A stretch of DNA of 19,051 nt, taken from the NCBI GenBank assembly GCA_900550685.1, contig URTS01000023.1:1-19051 (forward strand), in the 5' to 3' direction. Source of the stretch: an uncultured Oscillibacter sp. (lineage in GTDB: Bacteria > Bacillota > Clostridia > Oscillospirales > Oscillospiraceae). Position 1 is the stretch's first letter. Each line of letters begins with the position of its first letter. The notes under the pieces were generated by a model that saw nothing but the letters and a program-made list of their open reading frames with translations, did not search any database and was not told the origin of the DNA. Position numbers and translations under genes: made by a program. This document shows positions 17,170 through 19,051 of this stretch, one piece after another.

Positions 17170-17377
17170 CGCGCTCATCCTCCGCATAGCTGAAAATATC
17201 CTCCACAGAGACCTGGCACAGCTTTGCCAGCTTCAGTGCCAGGGTCACAGACGGGGAATAGTCCCCCCGCTCGATCTGGCTGATGGTCTGCCGGGACACG
17301 CCCGCCAGACGGCCCATTTCCTGCTGGTTGACCCCCAGCCGGGCCCGGTATTCCTTCAATCGGTTATATAGGGGCAT
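17153..17377 (-). CDS. XRE-family helix-turn-helix regulator, small
   Basis: DNA-binding protein of 74 residues, little more than the HTH_3 domain: helix-turn-helix about 17-36 (NQQEMGRLAGVSRQTISQIE), followed by RGDYSPSVTLALKLAKLCQVSVEDIF and an acidic tail. This is the common stand-alone YvaO-like type that lacks a ligand domain. The ATG at 17377 is preceded by AAGGAGAG at 5-6 bases; an in-frame TTG at 17398 would place the ribosome site inside the gene. A promoter with repeated TTGTCA elements lies 60-90 bp upstream, so autoregulation is likely (inference). The downstream membrane protein is the probable partner. Confidence 0.92.
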   Translation of the reverse strand: MPLYNRLKEYRARLGVNQQEMGRLAGVSRQTISQIERGDYSPSVTLALKLAKLCQVSVEDIFSYAEDERDEAEK

Positions 17378-17404
17378 TGGCCCTCTCCTTTCTGCCAAGT
17401 CTGC

Positions 17405-17466
17405 TTGTCAGATTGACAACTATCTTTGTCATCAGTGAGGATATCACTGACAAGGAAAGTTGTCAA
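17405..17466 (-). promoter_or_regulatory. XRE gene promoter with clustered TTGTCA operator-like sites
   Basis: On the minus strand TTGACA (complement 17461-17466), 17 bp, TATCCT (complement 17438-17443) is a good promoter. Five copies of TTGTCA or its complement occur at 17405-17410, 17414-17419, 17426-17431, 17448-17453 and 17460-17465. The first two form an inverted repeat with a 3-bp spacer. The third and fourth flank the -10 box, also inverted and extended by CAGTGA/TCACTG. The fifth overlaps the -35 box. This layout suits repression by a dimeric XRE protein, probably the neighbour's own product. Confidence 0.75.
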
Positions 17467-17544
17467 TAAGAAATTGAAAAATTTTTCCGTCCACTACCCC
17501 CGGCAGCGGTAGGAAAAACAATTCTTCCCTTTTGATACCGGATA

Positions 17545-17553
17545 TGTTATAAT
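17545..17553 (+). promoter_or_regulatory. Extended -10 promoter of holB
   Basis: TG-T-TATAAT (17545-17553) is a perfect extended -10 element 38 bp before the holB ATG. No good -35 is seen at 17 bp (TTCCCT at 17525-17530), which an extended -10 can compensate. It is divergent from the XRE promoter about 90 bp away. Confidence 0.65.
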
Positions 17554-17591
17554 AATTCCGCATTTTTGCAGGAAAGAAGGGAGGCGTCGCC

Positions 17592-18437
17592 ATGGATTTC
17601 GCCAGTGACCCCATCGCCCGGCGGATCCGGGAGGCCGCCAGCCGGGGGACGTTGTCCCACGCGCTGCTGTTTTCCGGCAGCGGGGACCTGGGCGCTGCCG
17701 CCCAATACGCCGCGGCGGCCATGGAGTGCCAGAGCGGACAGAAGCCCTGCGGGACCTGTTCCGCCTGCCGCAAGGTCTTTTCCGGCATCCATCCCGACGT
17801 CATCACCGTCCGGGACGAGGCCCACAAGAACCTCTCCGTGGACACCATCCGCCAGATCCGCTCAGACGCTTACATTCGGCCCAATGAGGGCAGCCGGAAG
17901 GTGTACATCTTCCCGGACTGCACCATCCTGACGGAGCAGGATCAGAACGTTCTGCTGAAGATCGTGGAGGAAGGCCCGCCCTACGCGGCATTCCTTTTCT
18001 GCGCGGAAAACTCCTCTGTGGTTTTACAGACGCTCCACTCCCGGTGCGTGGAGCTGAAGCTCCATCCCGCCGTCACCGTGGAGCGGGAAAGCTCGGAGGC
18101 GGGCGTGGAACTGTGCCGCCTGCTGGCGGCAGGGAAGCGGGGGGCCATCACAGAACTGATGGTCCGTCTTGAGAAAAAACGGCTGGACCGGGACGGTCTC
18201 GCGGCCATGCTGGAGCAGGCCCGGACCCTTCTGGCGGCAGCCCTGCTGGCCCAGTACGGTCAATCCCCGGAGGGACCGGACGCGGCCCTCATTGTCCAAC
18301 TTGGGAAACGCTTGACAAAACAGCGGATCATGGGCACAATAGAACTGTTACAAACATACCGCGGAGCCTGCGCCTACAACGTGGGCGTCAGCCATGTGCT
18401 GGGGGCTCTGGCGGTGGAATTGGAGGAAATCCTTTGA
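17592..18437 (+). CDS. holB: DNA polymerase III delta' subunit (clamp loader)
   Basis: Clamp-loader stator subunit that, with tau/gamma and delta, opens and loads the sliding clamp at primer junctions. The 281-residue product is short compared with many delta' proteins (about 310-330). It begins with the typical SHALLFSGSGDLGAAA (22-37), where the Walker A is degenerate with no Lys, as expected for delta', which does not hydrolyse ATP. A zinc module follows with C46, C53, C56 and C59. Then come VDTIRQIRSDAYIRP (83-97), DQNVLLKIVEEGPP (117-130) and the SRC motif (150-152, HSRCVEL). A helical collar domain forms the C-terminus. The ATG is preceded by GGGAGG. The last codons overlap the ricT start. 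The holB-ricT order is conserved in Firmicutes. Confidence 0.93.
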   Translation: MDFASDPIARRIREAASRGTLSHALLFSGSGDLGAAAQYAAAAMECQSGQKPCGTCSACRKVFSGIHPDVITVRDEAHKNLSVDTIRQIRSDAYIRPNEGSRKVYIFPDCTILTEQDQNVLLKIVEEGPPYAAFLFCAENSSVVLQTLHSRCVELKLHPAVTVERESSEAGVELCRLLAAGKRGAITELMVRLEKKRLDRDGLAAMLEQARTLLAAALLAQYGQSPEGPDAALIVQLGKRLTKQRIMGTIELLQTYRGACAYNVGVSHVLGALAVELEEIL

Positions 18438-19051
18438 CTGAAGTCATCAGCGTCCGCTTTCGGGGCGGATGCAAGAATTATTTCTTTGACCCCAAGGGGC
18501 ATACGGTAAAAATGGGAGACCAGGTCATCGTGGAGACCGCCCAGGGACCGGAATTCGGCACCTGCACTCAGGGGAACCACGAGGTTGCGGACGAGGCCAT
18601 CGTCCAGCCCCTGTGCGCCATGCTGCGGCTGGCCACCGACGCCGACCGCCGCACCGTGGACTACAACCGGAAAAAAGAGAGCGAGGCCTTTGACATCTGC
18701 GAGAAGAAGATCGCGGACCATGGCCTGGAGATGAAGCTGGTGAACGTGTCCGCCAGCTTTGACGGCAGCAAGATCATCTTTTTCTTCACCGCCGACGGCC
18801 GGGTGGACTTCCGGGAGCTGGTGCGGGACCTGGCCAGCGTGTTCCGGGCCCGCATCGAGCTGCGGCAGATCGGCGTCCGGGACGAGGCCAAGATGGTGGG
18901 CGGCCTGGGCATCTGCGGACGGCCCTTCTGCTGCTCCCAGTTTTTGGACGGGTTCTTGCCGGTGTCCATCAAGATGGCCAAGACCCAGAACCTCAGCCTG
19001 AACCCCACCAAAATTTCCGGCACCTGCGGGCGGCTCATGTGCTGCCTGAAA
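18434..19051 (+). CDS. ricT: PSP1-domain protein RicT (YaaT), 3' end outside window
   Basis: In Bacillus, RicT (YaaT) forms the RicA-RicF-RicT complex, which carries iron-sulfur clusters, assists RNase Y-dependent mRNA processing and influences phosphorelay and development. I start it at the TTG at 18434-18436, which overlaps the holB TGA. GGAGG lies at the proper distance inside the end of holB, so translation is coupled. The 206 residues visible run without a stop to the window end. They match the family: an N-terminal VISVRFRGGCKNYFFDP region and the PSP1 core with GVRDEAKMVGGLGICGRPFC. Two cysteine motifs are present: C161/C166/C167 in GICGRPFCC and C198/C203/C204 in GTCGRLMCC, the expected cluster-binding set. 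Full proteins are about 270-300 residues, so roughly 70-90 are missing. Confidence 0.92.
   Translation, partial: MTEVISVRFRGGCKNYFFDPKGHTVKMGDQVIVETAQGPEFGTCTQGNHEVADEAIVQPLCAMLRLATDADRRTVDYNRKKESEAFDICEKKIADHGLEMKLVNVSASFDGSKIIFFFTADGRVDFRELVRDLASVFRARIELRQIGVRDEAKMVGGLGICGRPFCCSQFLDGFLPVSIKMAKTQNLSLNPTKISGTCGRLMCCLK

Overview
The window is a GC-rich stretch (low 60s % by eye) of a chromosome that looks like a gut-type Firmicute of the Oscillospirales, similar to Flavonifractor or Lawsonibacter. This is an inference from the gene set (clostridial PPDK, paired GlgC/GlgD, ThiT under a TPP riboswitch, holB-ricT), consensus sigma-70/A promoters and AGGAGG ribosome binding sites. No 16S or other species marker is present. 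No tRNA, rRNA or CRISPR array was seen.

Layout. 2-703 (+): C-terminal part of an AT-richer DDE transposase (IS1634/IS4-like) cut by the window edge. 743-3600 (-): pyruvate phosphate dikinase with its own promoter and terminator. 3666-4521 (-): a complete thiamine uptake unit, made of a consensus promoter, TPP riboswitch, intrinsic terminator, thiT and final terminator. 4505-13191 (-): a five-gene glycogen operon in the order glgB-glgC-glgD-glgA-glgP. 13302-16392 (+): a TSUP-type permease and an aspartate/glutamate racemase (likely co-transcribed), then a separately promoted acidic amino acid:cation symporter, closed by a strong bidirectional terminator. 16399-17466 (-): a small XRE regulator overlapping a six-helix DUF3169-like membrane protein, with a cluster of TTGTCA sites over the promoter. 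17545-19051 (+): holB (DNA polymerase III delta') translationally coupled to ricT, which runs off the window.

How the genes work together. GlgC makes ADP-glucose, probably modulated by the non-catalytic paralogue GlgD. GlgA polymerises it, GlgB branches the chain and GlgP releases glucose-1-phosphate. No debranching enzyme lies in the window. PPDK interconverts pyruvate and PEP at the base of the same carbon flow but is a separate unit. The racemase and symporter form a plausible uptake-and-epimerisation pair for aspartate or glutamate.

The most unusual feature is GlgA: a normal 477-residue synthase core followed by a roughly 93-residue Ala/Lys/Pro tail resembling histone H1. GlgB, in the same operon, also ends in a short strongly basic tail. 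Other points of interest are the thiT promoter whose -35 box sits in the glgP terminator hairpin, the duplicated 10-bp promoter element before glgB, and the five-site TTGTCA array before the XRE gene. I do not see a clearly new defence or mobile system.
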